This document shows, piece by piece, positions 44,194 to 53,227 of a stretch of DNA of 64,000 bases. The DNA is taken from the NCBI RefSeq assembly GCF_023228165.1, contig NZ_JALOBS010000015.1, forward strand, positions 1 through 64,000, in the 5' to 3' direction. Under the pieces are notes generated by a model that saw nothing but the letters and a program-made list of their open reading frames with translations, ran no database searches and was not told the DNA's origin. Position 1 is the first letter of the stretch, and each line of letters starts with the position of its first letter. This DNA is from Methylomonas sp. Lineage in GTDB: Bacteria > Pseudomonadota > Gammaproteobacteria > Methylococcales > Methylomonadaceae. The position numbers and the translations under genes were made by a program.

Positions 44194-46332
44194 TCACACC
44201 TTGCGCCGGACTTCCACAACATTCGCCAGCTGGCTGATCCGTCCCAGTACCAGGCTCAACTGGTCGGTATTTTCTATTTGTAACTGCATGGTCAAGGTCG
44301 CCGACTGGTCTGAATTGGTTTTTAGCGAGGCGTCGGTGATTTGCACCTTGGCGAAATGCAGTAGTTGCGAAACTTCGATCAGCAAATTTTGCCCACTCAG
44401 GGCCTCGATGACGATAGGTACGCTGTGGCGGGCATGATGGTTGCCACTCCATTCAGCCGTGACCAAATGAGTTTGTTGTTCCGGGGTTAGGTGCAGAATG
44501 TTGCTGCAGTCCGTACGATGGATAGTGATGCCTCGGGTGTGGGTGATGTAACCAATGATATCGTCGCCGTTGACCGGCGAACAGCAGTGCGCCAGACTGG
44601 TGACGAGGTTATCCATGTCGGCCACCGTAACGGTCGATATGCTGCTGGTTTTAGGTTGTGAGAGTTTAAACGACACCGGCGCCAGTTCAGGTATTTTCAG
44701 CGCTCCAGCCAGTTGGCGGTTGTTGATGTCTCCTCGGCCAATGGCTTGATACAGATGATCGGCATCCGCCATTTTAAAATGGCGGATCAAGTCGTTTAAA
44801 TCGACCTTTTTCACGCCAAGCCGTTTGCTTTCCTTATCCAGCAGGTTTTTGCCGGCGGCGATGTTGTCGCCGAGTTCCTGTTGTTTAAACCAGCTTTTGA
44901 CTTTGCCGATCGCCCGCGGCGTTTTCAGATAACCCAAATTCGGATCCAGCCAGTTACGGCTGGGTTGGCCGTTTTTGACCGTGATGATTTCCACCTGTTC
45001 GCCGGATTGCAGTTGATAGGTCAAGGGTTTGATCTGGCCGTTGACCTTGGCGCCTCGGCAGCTATGGCCGATATCGGTGTGAATGGCATAGGCGAAATCC
45101 AGCGGGGTGGCGCCTTTAATCAAATCCACTAGATTGCCGGTGGGGGTCAGTACAAACACCCGGTCGGAAAATAGTTCGGTATGAAAGCTTTCCAGTAGGT
45201 TGTCGTGACCACGTTCTTCCAGCAATAAACGTAGCGAAGTGATGTTTTTTTCCGAGGCGGTGTTGTGTCTGCCGCCTTCCTTATAACGCCAATGCGCGGC
45301 AACCCCCAGTTCGGCAAATTCGTGCATGGCGCGGGTGCGAATCTGGATTTCCATGCGGTTGCCTTGCTTATCCACCACCACGGTGTGTAGGGATTGATAG
45401 CCGTTTTCCTTGGGATTAGCGATGTAGTCGTCGAATTCCTTGGGTATGTATTGCCAGCGTCCGTGCGCCAGGCCCAGCACGGTGTAACAAGCGGTGACAT
45501 CGTCCACTATCACCCTTACCGCCAGGAGATCGTAGAGTTCTTCAATGGGCAGTTGTTTGCGGCGCATTTTGCACCAGATACTGTAAATGTGCTTGGGGCG
45601 GCCGTACACTTTGGCGTTGAGGCGGTGTTCGTTCAGCGCTTGTTGCAAATCATGCAGAAATGTTTCGATACATGCTTCGCGCTGCACGCGTTTATCCGCC
45701 AAGGATTTGGCGATGCCGCGATAGCGGTCTGGATCCAGGTAGCGGAAAGCCATATCTTCCAGCTCCCACTTGAATTGGCTGATGCCCAAGCGGTTCGCTA
45801 ACGGTGCGTAGATATCCAGGGTTTCTCGGGCGATAAATTTGCGGAGCTGTGCGTCTTCCTGGTCCAGGCCGCGCAGGCGTTGAATGCGATAAGCCAGTTT
45901 GATCAATACGGCGCGCACATCATGTGTCATGGCCAGTAACATGCGGCGCAGGATTTCGGTCTGGTTAGGCTGATTAGCCATATCCAGATTGTAAATACTG
46001 ACCTTGTTGAGCCAGTTGACGTCTTTTACCAACGTGGCAACTACCGGGCCGAACTGGATCTCTATGGTGGTTTCGTCCAGATAGTCATCCAGTCTGGAGT
46101 CGCTTAAAACCGCAGCCAGAATGGAGTAAATATCAATATGCACGGTAGTTAAAATGCTCGCAACATCAATACCTTTTGGACGCGGGTTCTGGCAAGCTTG
46201 CGGGTTATTCGCGCAAGCCTGTTCAACTAGTGACAAAGCGTTGTTGACCAAGATGAGGTCGTTGGCGGATAAGTCGGGGAATAGTGTTTGGGCTACGTCG
46301 GCAATGTTATGCATGCCGACATTGTAAAGCAC
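44194..46332 (-). CDS. relA: RelA, (p)ppGpp synthetase
   Basis: The 712-residue protein starts at a GTG at 46332, or at the ATG at 46314. Its pseudo-hydrolase domain has lost the HD and ED metal residues (SILAAVLSDSRLDDYLD where SpoT has HDVIED), so it cannot degrade (p)ppGpp. The synthetase domain has YSIWCKMRRK, and EFDDYIANPKENGYQSLHTVV, whose EFDD (ExDD) motif marks RelA and not SpoT. TGS (VFVLTPTGNLVDLIKGATPLDFAYAIH), helical, zinc-finger-like (HCCSPVNGDDIIGY) and ACT domains follow. It makes the alarmone at starved ribosomes. Confidence 0.95.
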   Translation of the reverse strand: MLYNVGMHNIADVAQTLFPDLSANDLILVNNALSLVEQACANNPQACQNPRPKGIDVASILTTVHIDIYSILAAVLSDSRLDDYLDETTIEIQFGPVVATLVKDVNWLNKVSIYNLDMANQPNQTEILRRMLLAMTHDVRAVLIKLAYRIQRLRGLDQEDAQLRKFIARETLDIYAPLANRLGISQFKWELEDMAFRYLDPDRYRGIAKSLADKRVQREACIETFLHDLQQALNEHRLNAKVYGRPKHIYSIWCKMRRKQLPIEELYDLLAVRVIVDDVTACYTVLGLAHGRWQYIPKEFDDYIANPKENGYQSLHTVVVDKQGNRMEIQIRTRAMHEFAELGVAAHWRYKEGGRHNTASEKNITSLRLLLEERGHDNLLESFHTELFSDRVFVLTPTGNLVDLIKGATPLDFAYAIHTDIGHSCRGAKVNGQIKPLTYQLQSGEQVEIITVKNGQPSRNWLDPNLGYLKTPRAIGKVKSWFKQQELGDNIAAGKNLLDKESKRLGVKKVDLNDLIRHFKMADADHLYQAIGRGDINNRQLAGALKIPELAPVSFKLSQPKTSSISTVTVADMDNLVTSLAHCCSPVNGDDIIGYITHTRGITIHRTDCSNILHLTPEQQTHLVTAEWSGNHHARHSVPIVIEALSGQNLLIEVSQLLHFAKVQITDASLKTNSDQSATLTMQLQIENTDQLSLVLGRISQLANVVEVRRKV

Positions 46333-46434
46333 TCAGAATAATTTTTGCTGGAGAATCCGTTAGCGGTTTGATCGTCTTAACAGTGCATAATGCCGGCTTG
46401 AGTAACGGCTACAATTATTTAGGTGCCAAACAGA

Positions 46435-46472
46435 AAAACGGCGTAGCCATTTCAACATGGCTACGCCGTTTT
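46435..46472 (-). terminator. Terminator after mltD
   Basis: A perfect inverted repeat with 16-base arms (AAAACGGCGTAGCCAT) and a 6-base loop lies just after the gene on the minus strand. TTTTTCTGTTT follows in that direction. Confidence 0.92.
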
Positions 46473-46503
46473 GCATTTAATTCAGTACTTTAAAACGTGT
46501 GGA

Positions 46504-48096
46504 TTATGATGAAGAATGACCTACTTCAACCGTGATCTTTAATTTCGAGCCGGGTTTGATGTCGGCACGGTTTTTAGGCACGTTGTTCCATTTACGTAAG
46601 TCGGTGACATTTACTTTAAATTGTCTGGAAATTTTAGATAAAGTGTCACCAGGTTTGACGGTGTAGCTGATTTGTTTAAAACTCGGTGCGGTAGAAGCTA
46701 CCTGAATATTGCCGCCTGTCTTTTTGATAGTCAGCTTTTGGCCGGGTTTCAAAGTTGATTTGCCGGACATTTTGTTCCAGCTCAAGATGTCGTTTTTATC
46801 GACTGAGAAATGTTGGGATATGCTCCACAAGGTGTCGCCTTTTTTAATCGTGTATTCCTGTTTGCTCACACTGACGTGAGTAGGTGCTTTAGATTCGGAA
46901 CTGGCCACCACCGGCTCTTCATATCCCTTGATGTTTTTATAAGACATCGGAATCAACAAGGTTTTGCCTTGAGCGGCTAGGTCGTCATCCAAATGATTGA
47001 CTTGCTGGATTTGTTCGACCGTTGTGTGGTGTTTCTGAGCAATGGATTTTAGAGATTCTTTTTTACCGACAGTGTGATGCTCCCATTTGATGCGCTCGTG
47101 ATGAGGCAGTTCGGCTAGTCTTTCTTTGAAACTATCGGCTTTTTCGACAGGAATCAACAGGCGGTGTGGGCCGTTAGGCGCCGTGCTCCAACGGTTAAAA
47201 GCCGGATTCAGTTTTAAAAAATCATCCATCGGCGTTTGCGCTAATTCCGCGGCTTTGCCTAAATCTATTTGGGATTGCACGTCAATCAGCTCGAAGTAGG
47301 GTTCGTTGGCAATTTGGTGCAAATTGAGATTGTACTTTTCCGGATTGGCGAAAATTTTAGCGATGGCTAACAACTTGGGAACATAGGCGGCTGTTTCGCT
47401 GTTTAAATCCAGCGACCAATAATCAGTTGCTTGACCACGGCTAAGGTTTTTATCCATGGCGTGTTTGATATTGCCTTTGCCGGCGTTATAGGAGGCCAGG
47501 GCCAACAGCCAATCGTTGTTGAATTCTTCGCTGAGTTGTTTCAAAAAGGTGGTGGCGGCTTGGGTCGACTCAATGACGTCGCGGCGTCCATCATACCAAC
47601 TGTTTTGTTCCAAACCGTATAACCGGCCGGTGGGCGGGATGAATTGCCAAAGGCCGGAGGCTTTTGCCGGCGATTCCGCGTCGGGTCTGAATGCGCTTTC
47701 CACGACTGGCAATAACGCCATTTCGCCGGGAATATTTTTAGCTTCGATTTCGTTAAGAATAAAAAACAGGTAGGGTTCCGCGCGTTGCTGAACCCGGCTC
47801 AAATATTCGGGATTTTTCAGGTAGAAGTTTACTTCTCTATCGATCCTGGCATTATCTATTTCAGGCAATGCGTACAGCGACAGCATGCGATCCCAAACCG
47901 TCGCATGTTCTTTTGAATCGTCGTCTTTATTAAAGCGGTGATTATTGTTGTGACTGCGGGTAAAAACGGAAAACTTGCTGCTGGTTGATGGCGATAATGG
48001 GTCTTTATGAGCGGTTTGACTACAACCTGTTGCCAGTAGAATAGGCAGCAAATAGGACAGATGTCGGGCCGATTTTTTAGAAATTGAGCGAGGCAT
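46504..48096 (-). CDS. mltD: Membrane-bound lytic murein transglycosylase D with LysM repeats
   Basis: The ATG at 48096 gives a lipoprotein signal (LPILLATGC, lipidated C25); longer frames from 48219 are not supported. The 530-residue protein has a family 1 lytic transglycosylase domain with catalytic Glu in LPVVESAFRPDAESPAKASGLWQF, and later YNAGKGNI. It then has three LysM-like domains: a divergent one (HHTVGKKESLKSIAQKHHTT) and two clear ones (YTIKKGDTLWSISQHFSV, YTVKPGDTLSKISRQFKV). It cleaves peptidoglycan to 1,6-anhydromuropeptides at the outer membrane. It is divergent from yafS-rnhA; gloB, often between mltD and yafS, is absent. Confidence 0.92.
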   Translation of the reverse strand: MPRSISKKSARHLSYLLPILLATGCSQTAHKDPLSPSTSSKFSVFTRSHNNNHRFNKDDDSKEHATVWDRMLSLYALPEIDNARIDREVNFYLKNPEYLSRVQQRAEPYLFFILNEIEAKNIPGEMALLPVVESAFRPDAESPAKASGLWQFIPPTGRLYGLEQNSWYDGRRDVIESTQAATTFLKQLSEEFNNDWLLALASYNAGKGNIKHAMDKNLSRGQATDYWSLDLNSETAAYVPKLLAIAKIFANPEKYNLNLHQIANEPYFELIDVQSQIDLGKAAELAQTPMDDFLKLNPAFNRWSTAPNGPHRLLIPVEKADSFKERLAELPHHERIKWEHHTVGKKESLKSIAQKHHTTVEQIQQVNHLDDDLAAQGKTLLIPMSYKNIKGYEEPVVASSESKAPTHVSVSKQEYTIKKGDTLWSISQHFSVDKNDILSWNKMSGKSTLKPGQKLTIKKTGGNIQVASTAPSFKQISYTVKPGDTLSKISRQFKVNVTDLRKWNNVPKNRADIKPGSKLKITVEVGHSSS

Positions 48097-48182
48097 TGTC
48101 TTTACTCTTAAAATCAAAAAATTAGATGCTACCATGGCTTTATCGATTAAGCCAACAATCCTTCCACTTGGGCGAGTATTAG

Positions 48183-48899
48183 ATGAAGAGAAAATTTTTA
48201 TTTGCACTGTATCAAACACCGCGAGGCAAATTGCTGCAAACCATGGAAGCGAAATACCTGAAACGCTGCATTACCGTAAGCTGCAAGCAAAATCAGTTGC
48301 AAATTGGTGGGCTGGATTGGGAGAGCGAATTTGTCGATTGTTCGCTGTACCGAAATTATGTAATTCTTGACGGGAAAGGCATGGGCGACGCGCACGCCTT
48401 AAAAGTGAATGCAAAGGCCTACAGTTTACCAATACAAACCGAATCGATGGATCTGGTGATTATCCCGCATATGTTGGAATTTGATGCGCAGCGCTTTCGT
48501 ACCATGCGTGAGGTACACCGGGTGTTAAAGCCCGGCGGAGAACTGGTTATTTTGAATTTCAATTCGCTTAGTTTGTATGTACGCTTTCAGTTTTTATGGG
48601 ATAAAAAAGTCGGGGAGTCTTGGCGTGCACATTTTATGACGCGTTCTCGCCTGTCTGATTGGTTGAAATTATTGAATTTTGAAATATTGCATACAGCGGA
48701 ATTCGGTTTGGATGCCTTTACCATCACGCATGGCGGGTTTTCCGCACCCATAAAAGCGCTGTTTTCCATGGCTTATGGACTAAAAGCCGTCAAGAGACAG
48801 TATTCCTTGATTCCGCTTACGCCCGCGACCAAAGGTAAAACCCGCTTGGCGGCAGCCAATATCGGCCTCGAGTCGAATTTACAAAGAACCAAACAATAA
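48183..48899 (+). CDS. YafS-like SAM-dependent methyltransferase
   Basis: The 238-residue protein has a class I methyltransferase fold, seen in SLPIQTESMDLVIIPHMLEF, REVHRVLKPGGELVILNFNSLS and the helix after it. The nucleotide-binding motif I is not a classic GxGxG (NYVILDGKGMGDAH). The setting mltD, methyltransferase, rnhA matches E. coli mltD-gloB-yafS-rnhA, which supports calling it YafS-like. Its substrate is unknown. The stop is two bases from the rnhA start region, so the two genes are co-transcribed. Confidence 0.8.
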   Translation: MKRKFLFALYQTPRGKLLQTMEAKYLKRCITVSCKQNQLQIGGLDWESEFVDCSLYRNYVILDGKGMGDAHALKVNAKAYSLPIQTESMDLVIIPHMLEFDAQRFRTMREVHRVLKPGGELVILNFNSLSLYVRFQFLWDKKVGESWRAHFMTRSRLSDWLKLLNFEILHTAEFGLDAFTITHGGFSAPIKALFSMAYGLKAVKRQYSLIPLTPATKGKTRLAAANIGLESNLQRTKQ

Positions 48900-48900
48900 T

Positions 48901-49347
48901 ATGACTGAGATTGTAACGATATACACCGACGGAGCCTGTAAAGGTAATCCCGGACCCGGTGGTTGGGGCGTATGTATGTCCTATAAGGGCCAAGAAAAAC
49001 AGCTGTGCGGCGGTGAGCAGGAAACCACGAATAATCGGATGGAGCTAATGGCGGCCATTCAGGCTTTGGAGGCTTTGAATCGGTCCTGCGCGGTTAAATT
49101 ACACACCGATTCTAAATATGTGCTGCAAGGTATTACCGAATGGATGGTCAACTGGAAAAAGCGCGGTTGGAAAACCACCACTAACAAGCCGGTCAAAAAT
49201 GAAGACCTGTGGCGTCGCCTGGATCAGTCAATCCAACGGCACGGCATCGAATGGGTTTGGGTAAAAGGCCATTCGGGCGACCCAGGAAATGAAACAGCCG
49301 ATAGTCTGGCCAATCAAGGTATTCAACAGTTAAGCCAGTCAAAATGA
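48901..49347 (+). CDS. rnhA: Ribonuclease HI
   Basis: The 148 residues have the complete catalytic set D10, E48, D70, D134 and H124. The basic protrusion (WMVNWKKRGWKTTTNKPVKN) that distinguishes the HI type is present. It removes RNA from RNA-DNA hybrids and needs Mg. It follows yafS after one base. dnaQ, usually next, is not here. Confidence 0.97.
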   Translation: MTEIVTIYTDGACKGNPGPGGWGVCMSYKGQEKQLCGGEQETTNNRMELMAAIQALEALNRSCAVKLHTDSKYVLQGITEWMVNWKKRGWKTTTNKPVKNEDLWRRLDQSIQRHGIEWVWVKGHSGDPGNETADSLANQGIQQLSQSK

Positions 49348-49365
49348 CAAAAACAGGAGATAACT

Positions 49366-49641
49366 ATGGTAGGTGTGATTGCGGCCTCATTGGTTGGGGT
49401 ATGGTTTTATAGTACCGCCGCGCGTTCCGGGCGTCCGCCCGTGTCATGGGGTGTTTCGGGGGTGATCGTGTATTTTCTGGCGGCTTTGTTGTGGAGTTTG
49501 ATTGTAACGCCCGGCATCAAGGACGCCGCTACCCATAATCCGAGTGGTCCGCTGATTTTTATTGTGCGGTATGCCTATATCTGCGTCGGGTTAGCGGTCG
49601 CCGCGGCAGTGAATTTTTGGTTGAATAAAACGCGAAATTGA
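49366..49641 (+). CDS. Small three-helix membrane protein, unknown function
   Basis: The 91 residues have three membrane helices (1-15, 27-48, 63-85). AGGAGA precedes the ATG. The gap of 18 bases after rnhA suggests the same operon. No family is recognised. Confidence 0.65.
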   Translation: MVGVIAASLVGVWFYSTAARSGRPPVSWGVSGVIVYFLAALLWSLIVTPGIKDAATHNPSGPLIFIVRYAYICVGLAVAAAVNFWLNKTRN

Positions 49642-49652
49642 CAGCTCCTGCC

Positions 49653-49901
49653 ATGGAATGGTCTGTCTACATCGTTTTATGTAGCGATAATAGCTTATAC
49701 ACCGGTATCAGCACCGACGTGCAACGCCGGTTTTTACAGCATCAAGCAGGTAAGGGCGCAAAGTATTTCAGGCGTTGTCAGCCCAGTCGCATCGTTTTTG
49801 CAGAAGCTGGGCACAGCCGAGGTTCTGCGGCACAGCGGGAGGCAGAAATAAAACGGATGGCTCGCAGTGATAAACTCAAACTGATTGCAGGGATTGAGTA
49901 A
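49653..49901 (+). CDS. GIY-YIG nuclease-like protein (UPF0213 family)
   Basis: The ATG at 49653 is preferred; an upstream TTG at 49638 overlaps the previous stop. The 82 residues hold the compact GIY-YIG core: YIV...YTG (WSVYIVLCSDNSLYTGIST), the conserved Arg in VQRRFLQHQAGKGAKYFR and Glu in AQREAEIKRMARSDKLKLI. This YhbQ-like group is thought to act on DNA or RNA, with no settled role. It closes the rnhA cluster. Confidence 0.88.
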   Translation: MEWSVYIVLCSDNSLYTGISTDVQRRFLQHQAGKGAKYFRRCQPSRIVFAEAGHSRGSAAQREAEIKRMARSDKLKLIAGIE

Positions 49902-49948
49902 GTACAGTAGAGGAAGAAGAGGAGGTTGGGCGTCTCCTTTATTTGTAT

Positions 49949-49989
49949 ATGAGAATCGTTTGCATTACCGCTAGCTCTTGACTTATACT
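49949..49989 (+). promoter_or_regulatory. Fur box and promoter of the porin-flavoprotein unit
   Basis: ATGAGAATCGTTTGCATT at 49949-49966 matches the Fur consensus (ATGATAATCATTATCATT type) at most positions. A -10 TATACT lies at 49984-49989, 17 bases after TGCATT, so the Fur site covers the -35 region. Binding of Fur with iron would block transcription. The next ATG is at 50021 after a purine-rich ribosome site. Confidence 0.75.
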
Positions 49990-50020
49990 CTCCTCGACCT
50001 TTTACTGGAGAGAGAGTGAC

Positions 50021-51424
50021 ATGAAATCAAGAACCACAAAATTGGCTGCCGCTGTAACGCTACTTGCGGCTAATGCGCAGGTTAGTGCCGTTGGCATTCC
50101 GACTGAAAAACCACAAACGATGGAAGATATGTGGAAAATCATCCAGGCGCAGCAGCAGCAAATCGATAGCATGACCAAAAAGCTGGAAACTGTGGCAGAG
50201 AAGAAGGTTGCAGGTGATGTCAGCCAAATCGAGCGCAAAACCGACGTATTGACCGAAGAAGTGGAAAAGCTGCGCACCCAATTGGTGGTGCCTGAAAAAA
50301 CCGAATACAAGAGCGCCTATGGTTTAGGCCCTGCAGCATCCAAGGTTTATCAGGTGGGTAAAGGACTTTCGATTGGCGGATATGGCGAGGCCAATTATCA
50401 GGCTCGGGTCGATGATCAAGGCGGTAGAGACGCGGACGGCAATTTGGTTAATCCGGATAATGCGGATTTTGAACGCTTGGTTATTTATGCCGGTTACAAG
50501 TTTACCGACAATATTCTGTTCAACAGTGAAATTGAATTCGAACATTCTTCTACCGGCAAAGGCGGGGAAGTTTCTGTTGAATTTGCTGCGTTGGACTTTT
50601 TTATCAACGACATGGCTAATGTGCGGGCGGGTATGGTGTTGATGCCGATGGGCTTTATCAACCAGATACATGAGCCGCCATTCTTCTTCGGTAACAACCG
50701 TCCGGAAGTCGAACGTCGTATTATCCCGAGTACCTGGCGCGAAATCGGTGCCGGTTTGTTCGGCGAACTGGCACCCGGTTTGACGTACACCACCTACGTC
50801 GTCAATGGCATGAATGCCGACAATTTCAGTAGTAGTGGCATTCGTAGCGGTCGGCAATCAGGTGCGCAAGCCAAAGCGGAAGATTTGGCCTATGTCGGTC
50901 GCCTGGATTATGCGCCGGATTACTTGCCGGGTGTGACCATAGGCGGTTCGGCCTATATCGGCAATTCGGGGCAGAACAAACTTTTCAACGGCCATAAATT
51001 AGAAGTAACGACCCAATTATACGAAGCGCATCTGCAATGGAAATATCGCGGCTTGGAGTTCCGTACCTTGGGCTCGTTTGGCCGGATCGGCGATGCAGCG
51101 GCATTGAGCGCGGCAAACAAAACAACCATCGGTTCCGAAAACTACGGCTGGTACAGCGAGCTTGGTTACGACATTCTGCCGCATATTTTCCCCGACAGTA
51201 CCCAATACCTGGCACCGTTTTTCCGCTACGAAAAAATGGATACCCTGGCCAGCGTACCGGTTGGGTTTGTGGACGACTTGAGCAAGGACTTGGAAATCTT
51301 CCAGATCGGTTTGAACTACAAACCGATACCGAACGTGGTTATCAAGGCCGATTACCGCAATTTCAATCAAAAAGCGGGTAAAGCGCCGGACGACTTTAAT
51401 CTGGGTGTCGGTTTTATTTTCTAA
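50021..51424 (+). CDS. Outer-membrane porin with N-terminal coiled coil, Fur-box controlled
   Basis: The 467-residue protein has a signal peptide (LAAAVTLLAANAQVSA) and a coiled-coil stretch of about 55 residues (IIQAQQQQIDSMTKKLETV and after). A beta-barrel follows, starting at LSIGGYGEANYQA and ending in FNLGVGFIF with terminal Phe. Segments such as NILFNSEIEFEHSS, RAGMVLMPMGFINQIHEPPFFFG and REIGAGLFGEL alternate as barrel strands do. It belongs to the broad porin group that includes phosphate and carbohydrate porins; I cannot name the substrate. The Fur box and the two downstream redox-type genes suggest iron-limited expression. Confidence 0.8.
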   Translation: MKSRTTKLAAAVTLLAANAQVSAVGIPTEKPQTMEDMWKIIQAQQQQIDSMTKKLETVAEKKVAGDVSQIERKTDVLTEEVEKLRTQLVVPEKTEYKSAYGLGPAASKVYQVGKGLSIGGYGEANYQARVDDQGGRDADGNLVNPDNADFERLVIYAGYKFTDNILFNSEIEFEHSSTGKGGEVSVEFAALDFFINDMANVRAGMVLMPMGFINQIHEPPFFFGNNRPEVERRIIPSTWREIGAGLFGELAPGLTYTTYVVNGMNADNFSSSGIRSGRQSGAQAKAEDLAYVGRLDYAPDYLPGVTIGGSAYIGNSGQNKLFNGHKLEVTTQLYEAHLQWKYRGLEFRTLGSFGRIGDAAALSAANKTTIGSENYGWYSELGYDILPHIFPDSTQYLAPFFRYEKMDTLASVPVGFVDDLSKDLEIFQIGLNYKPIPNVVIKADYRNFNQKAGKAPDDFNLGVGFIF

Positions 51425-51474
51425 AAAAACCAACCGGCGGTTTCGTGACGCGATCTCACCAACTGCAATCTTCT

Positions 51475-51512
51475 GGCCGTGGATGAGCAAAGTGATTGGC
51501 AAATCCACGGCC
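51475..51512. repeat. Inverted repeat between porin and flavoprotein genes
   Basis: GGCCGTGGAT and ATCCACGGCC are perfect 10-base arms with an 18-base loop. There is no T-run. It could reduce expression of the downstream genes relative to the porin. Confidence 0.55.
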
Positions 51513-51559
51513 ACTCTCTATCATAAAGGCTGTTTTTACTGGTTTGATTGTAATCGTCT

Positions 51560-52111
51560 ATGCAAATACATAAATCCGTGCCCGTGGTTTTTCTGCTGTT
51601 TTTGTTGGCTTTTTGGATGTTGCCGGGGTGGGCTAAGGTGTTTTACAGCAAGGAAGAGGCCATGACGCTGGCCTTCGGAGATGATGCAACGGTTGAAATG
51701 CAGTCGTTATTTCCGTCCGCTGAGCAAATGGCGGAAATAGAACGTTTGGCCAAAGTCAAACTGGAATCCAAATTGTTCAGTTTTTATGTCGGCAAAAAAC
51801 AGGACGCTGTCATAGGTTATGCGGCGATCGAGTCGCACAACGTCAGAACCAAACCGGAAACTCTGTTGATTGTGCTCGATCCCAACGGCAACTTGCGGCA
51901 GGTGGTGACACTGGCCTTTCATGAGCCGCCCGAATATCAACCGCCCGAGCGTTGGTTTGCCCAGTTACTCAATCATCAGCTGGAAGATCTGAGTTTCGGC
52001 AAAGATATTCAAGGGGTCTCCGGGGCAACCCTGAGCACTCGAGCTGCTCTCAATAGTGCCCGTAAGGTGATGGCCGTCTTTCAGGTCATGTTGAAACAGC
52101 CGGAAAACTGA
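51560..52111 (+). CDS. FMN-binding domain protein, membrane-anchored or secreted flavoprotein
   Basis: The 183-residue protein has an N-terminal signal or anchor (VPVVFLLFLLAFWMLPGWA) and an FMN_bind domain. The motif SGATLST at 154-160 is where ApbE-type flavin transferases attach FMN (probably T157). The Asp three residues before the motif in most relatives is Gln here (QGVSGAT). Such domains carry electrons outside the cytoplasm in Nqr/Rnf complexes and in many less known systems. The start lacks a visible ribosome site. The gene overlaps the next by one base (TGATG). Confidence 0.82.
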   Translation: MQIHKSVPVVFLLFLLAFWMLPGWAKVFYSKEEAMTLAFGDDATVEMQSLFPSAEQMAEIERLAKVKLESKLFSFYVGKKQDAVIGYAAIESHNVRTKPETLLIVLDPNGNLRQVVTLAFHEPPEYQPPERWFAQLLNHQLEDLSFGKDIQGVSGATLSTRAALNSARKVMAVFQVMLKQPEN

Positions 52112-52599
52112 TGCGTTTTTTTGTCACCGGTGAGCAAAATCGCCAATTGCTGATGAATACTCTGATTTTGATGTTTCTGGTTTACGTAGCCCTGTTATGG
52201 GTGAGCAACGGCCTGATGTATTTCCATAAAATGAATCTCAGCGTCGATTCGGTATTGGCTTATTATTTGGGCTCCGAACAGGAATTTACCCAGCCCAGAA
52301 GCTATCAAAGCCTGTTGGAAGTGACGCATTTTCATTTGTTTGCCATGGGTATGCTGGTGCTGACATTGACGCATTTAATGTTGATGACGCATTTGCCGAC
52401 CATGGTTAAAGTATGGCTCAGTGTTATTGTGTATGGATCCGCTATTGCGGATGAAGCCGCCGGCTGGTTGGTGTTGTTCGTGCATCCCGGCTTTGCCTAT
52501 TTCAAAATCGCGGCTTTTTTGTTATTGGAAACCTCCTTGGCCGTGTTGATCATCGTAGTCATTATCTCGTTAATTCAGGCCCGGCGACGCATAAGCTAA
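52111..52599 (+). CDS. Four-helix membrane protein with clustered histidines
   Basis: The 162 residues form four membrane helices (about 13-36, 70-90, 98-118, 127-155). Histidines are grouped in helix 2 and the loop after it (VTHFHLFAMGMLVLTLTHLMLMTH), suggesting possible haem b ligands as in small membrane cytochromes. No named family is recognised. It is translationally coupled to the FMN-binding gene. Together they could pass electrons between membrane and periplasm. A terminator follows directly. Confidence 0.7.
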   Translation: MRFFVTGEQNRQLLMNTLILMFLVYVALLWVSNGLMYFHKMNLSVDSVLAYYLGSEQEFTQPRSYQSLLEVTHFHLFAMGMLVLTLTHLMLMTHLPTMVKVWLSVIVYGSAIADEAAGWLVLFVHPGFAYFKIAAFLLLETSLAVLIIVVIISLIQARRRIS

Positions 52600-52600
52600 G

Positions 52601-52620
52601 CCGCCATTTGGCGGGTTTTG
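52601..52620 (+). terminator. Terminator of the Fur-box unit
   Basis: CCGCCA-TT-TGGCGG is a perfect 6-base stem followed by GTTTTG, two bases after the stop codon region. Confidence 0.7.
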
Positions 52621-52678
52621 CGATTTGCAACTTGCCTTATACACTGCGTGCACTACTGCATCTCTACAGGAGAACGAC

Positions 52679-53224
52679 ATGAACAAACATTTACAGCTCG
52701 TCCGCACTTTTCACGACCAATTCGGTATCGAGCAACCCGAATATCCCGACACCACTCATTTGTCGGATATGGATATCGTCATGCGCCAAGCGCTACTTAT
52801 GGACTGCGGCAGCGAGGCGTTTAAAGCCATTACCGGCGGCGATTTGGTCAAGATTCTGGCCGGTCTGGTGGATTTGGCTTACAACGCTCTGGCAGCCATT
52901 GCCTGCCGTGGCGACGATGTGGTGTCCACCTCGGTGGCCTGGCGGCAAGATGGTTCGGTGTTGTCCGTGATGCGGGTTTTGGCGGACAAAATCAACCATT
53001 GTTCGTCCGGCGAAACTATTCATTATTCCGCTTTGTACAATATCTGCGAACAATTGGCGCGCGGCTTCATCAATGCCGATTTCGACAAAGCGTTTAATCT
53101 GGTGCATGCCAATCTGATGCAAAGCGGACGTAACAGCGCGGCGGCCGGACACGATTACAATCAACGTATTGCCAAGGAAACTCTGCCACAGGCGCCGGAT
53201 TTAAGCGAAACACTTTACGAATAA
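52679..53224 (+). CDS. MazG/HisE-like all-alpha nucleotide pyrophosphohydrolase family protein
   Basis: The ATG at 52679 has AGGAG six bases upstream. The 181-residue protein is all-helical. The N-terminal half resembles phosphoribosyl-ATP pyrophosphohydrolase-like proteins (MRQALLMDCGSEAFKAITGGD followed by LVDLAYNALAAIA), though the Glu-rich metal motif is incomplete (EAF and the VDLAY Asp remain). The C-terminal half may be a second related repeat. A housecleaning NTP-hydrolase role is the best guess. It is followed after three bases by glxR. Confidence 0.55.
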   Translation: MNKHLQLVRTFHDQFGIEQPEYPDTTHLSDMDIVMRQALLMDCGSEAFKAITGGDLVKILAGLVDLAYNALAAIACRGDDVVSTSVAWRQDGSVLSVMRVLADKINHCSSGETIHYSALYNICEQLARGFINADFDKAFNLVHANLMQSGRNSAAAGHDYNQRIAKETLPQAPDLSETLYE

Positions 53225-53227
53225 AGC

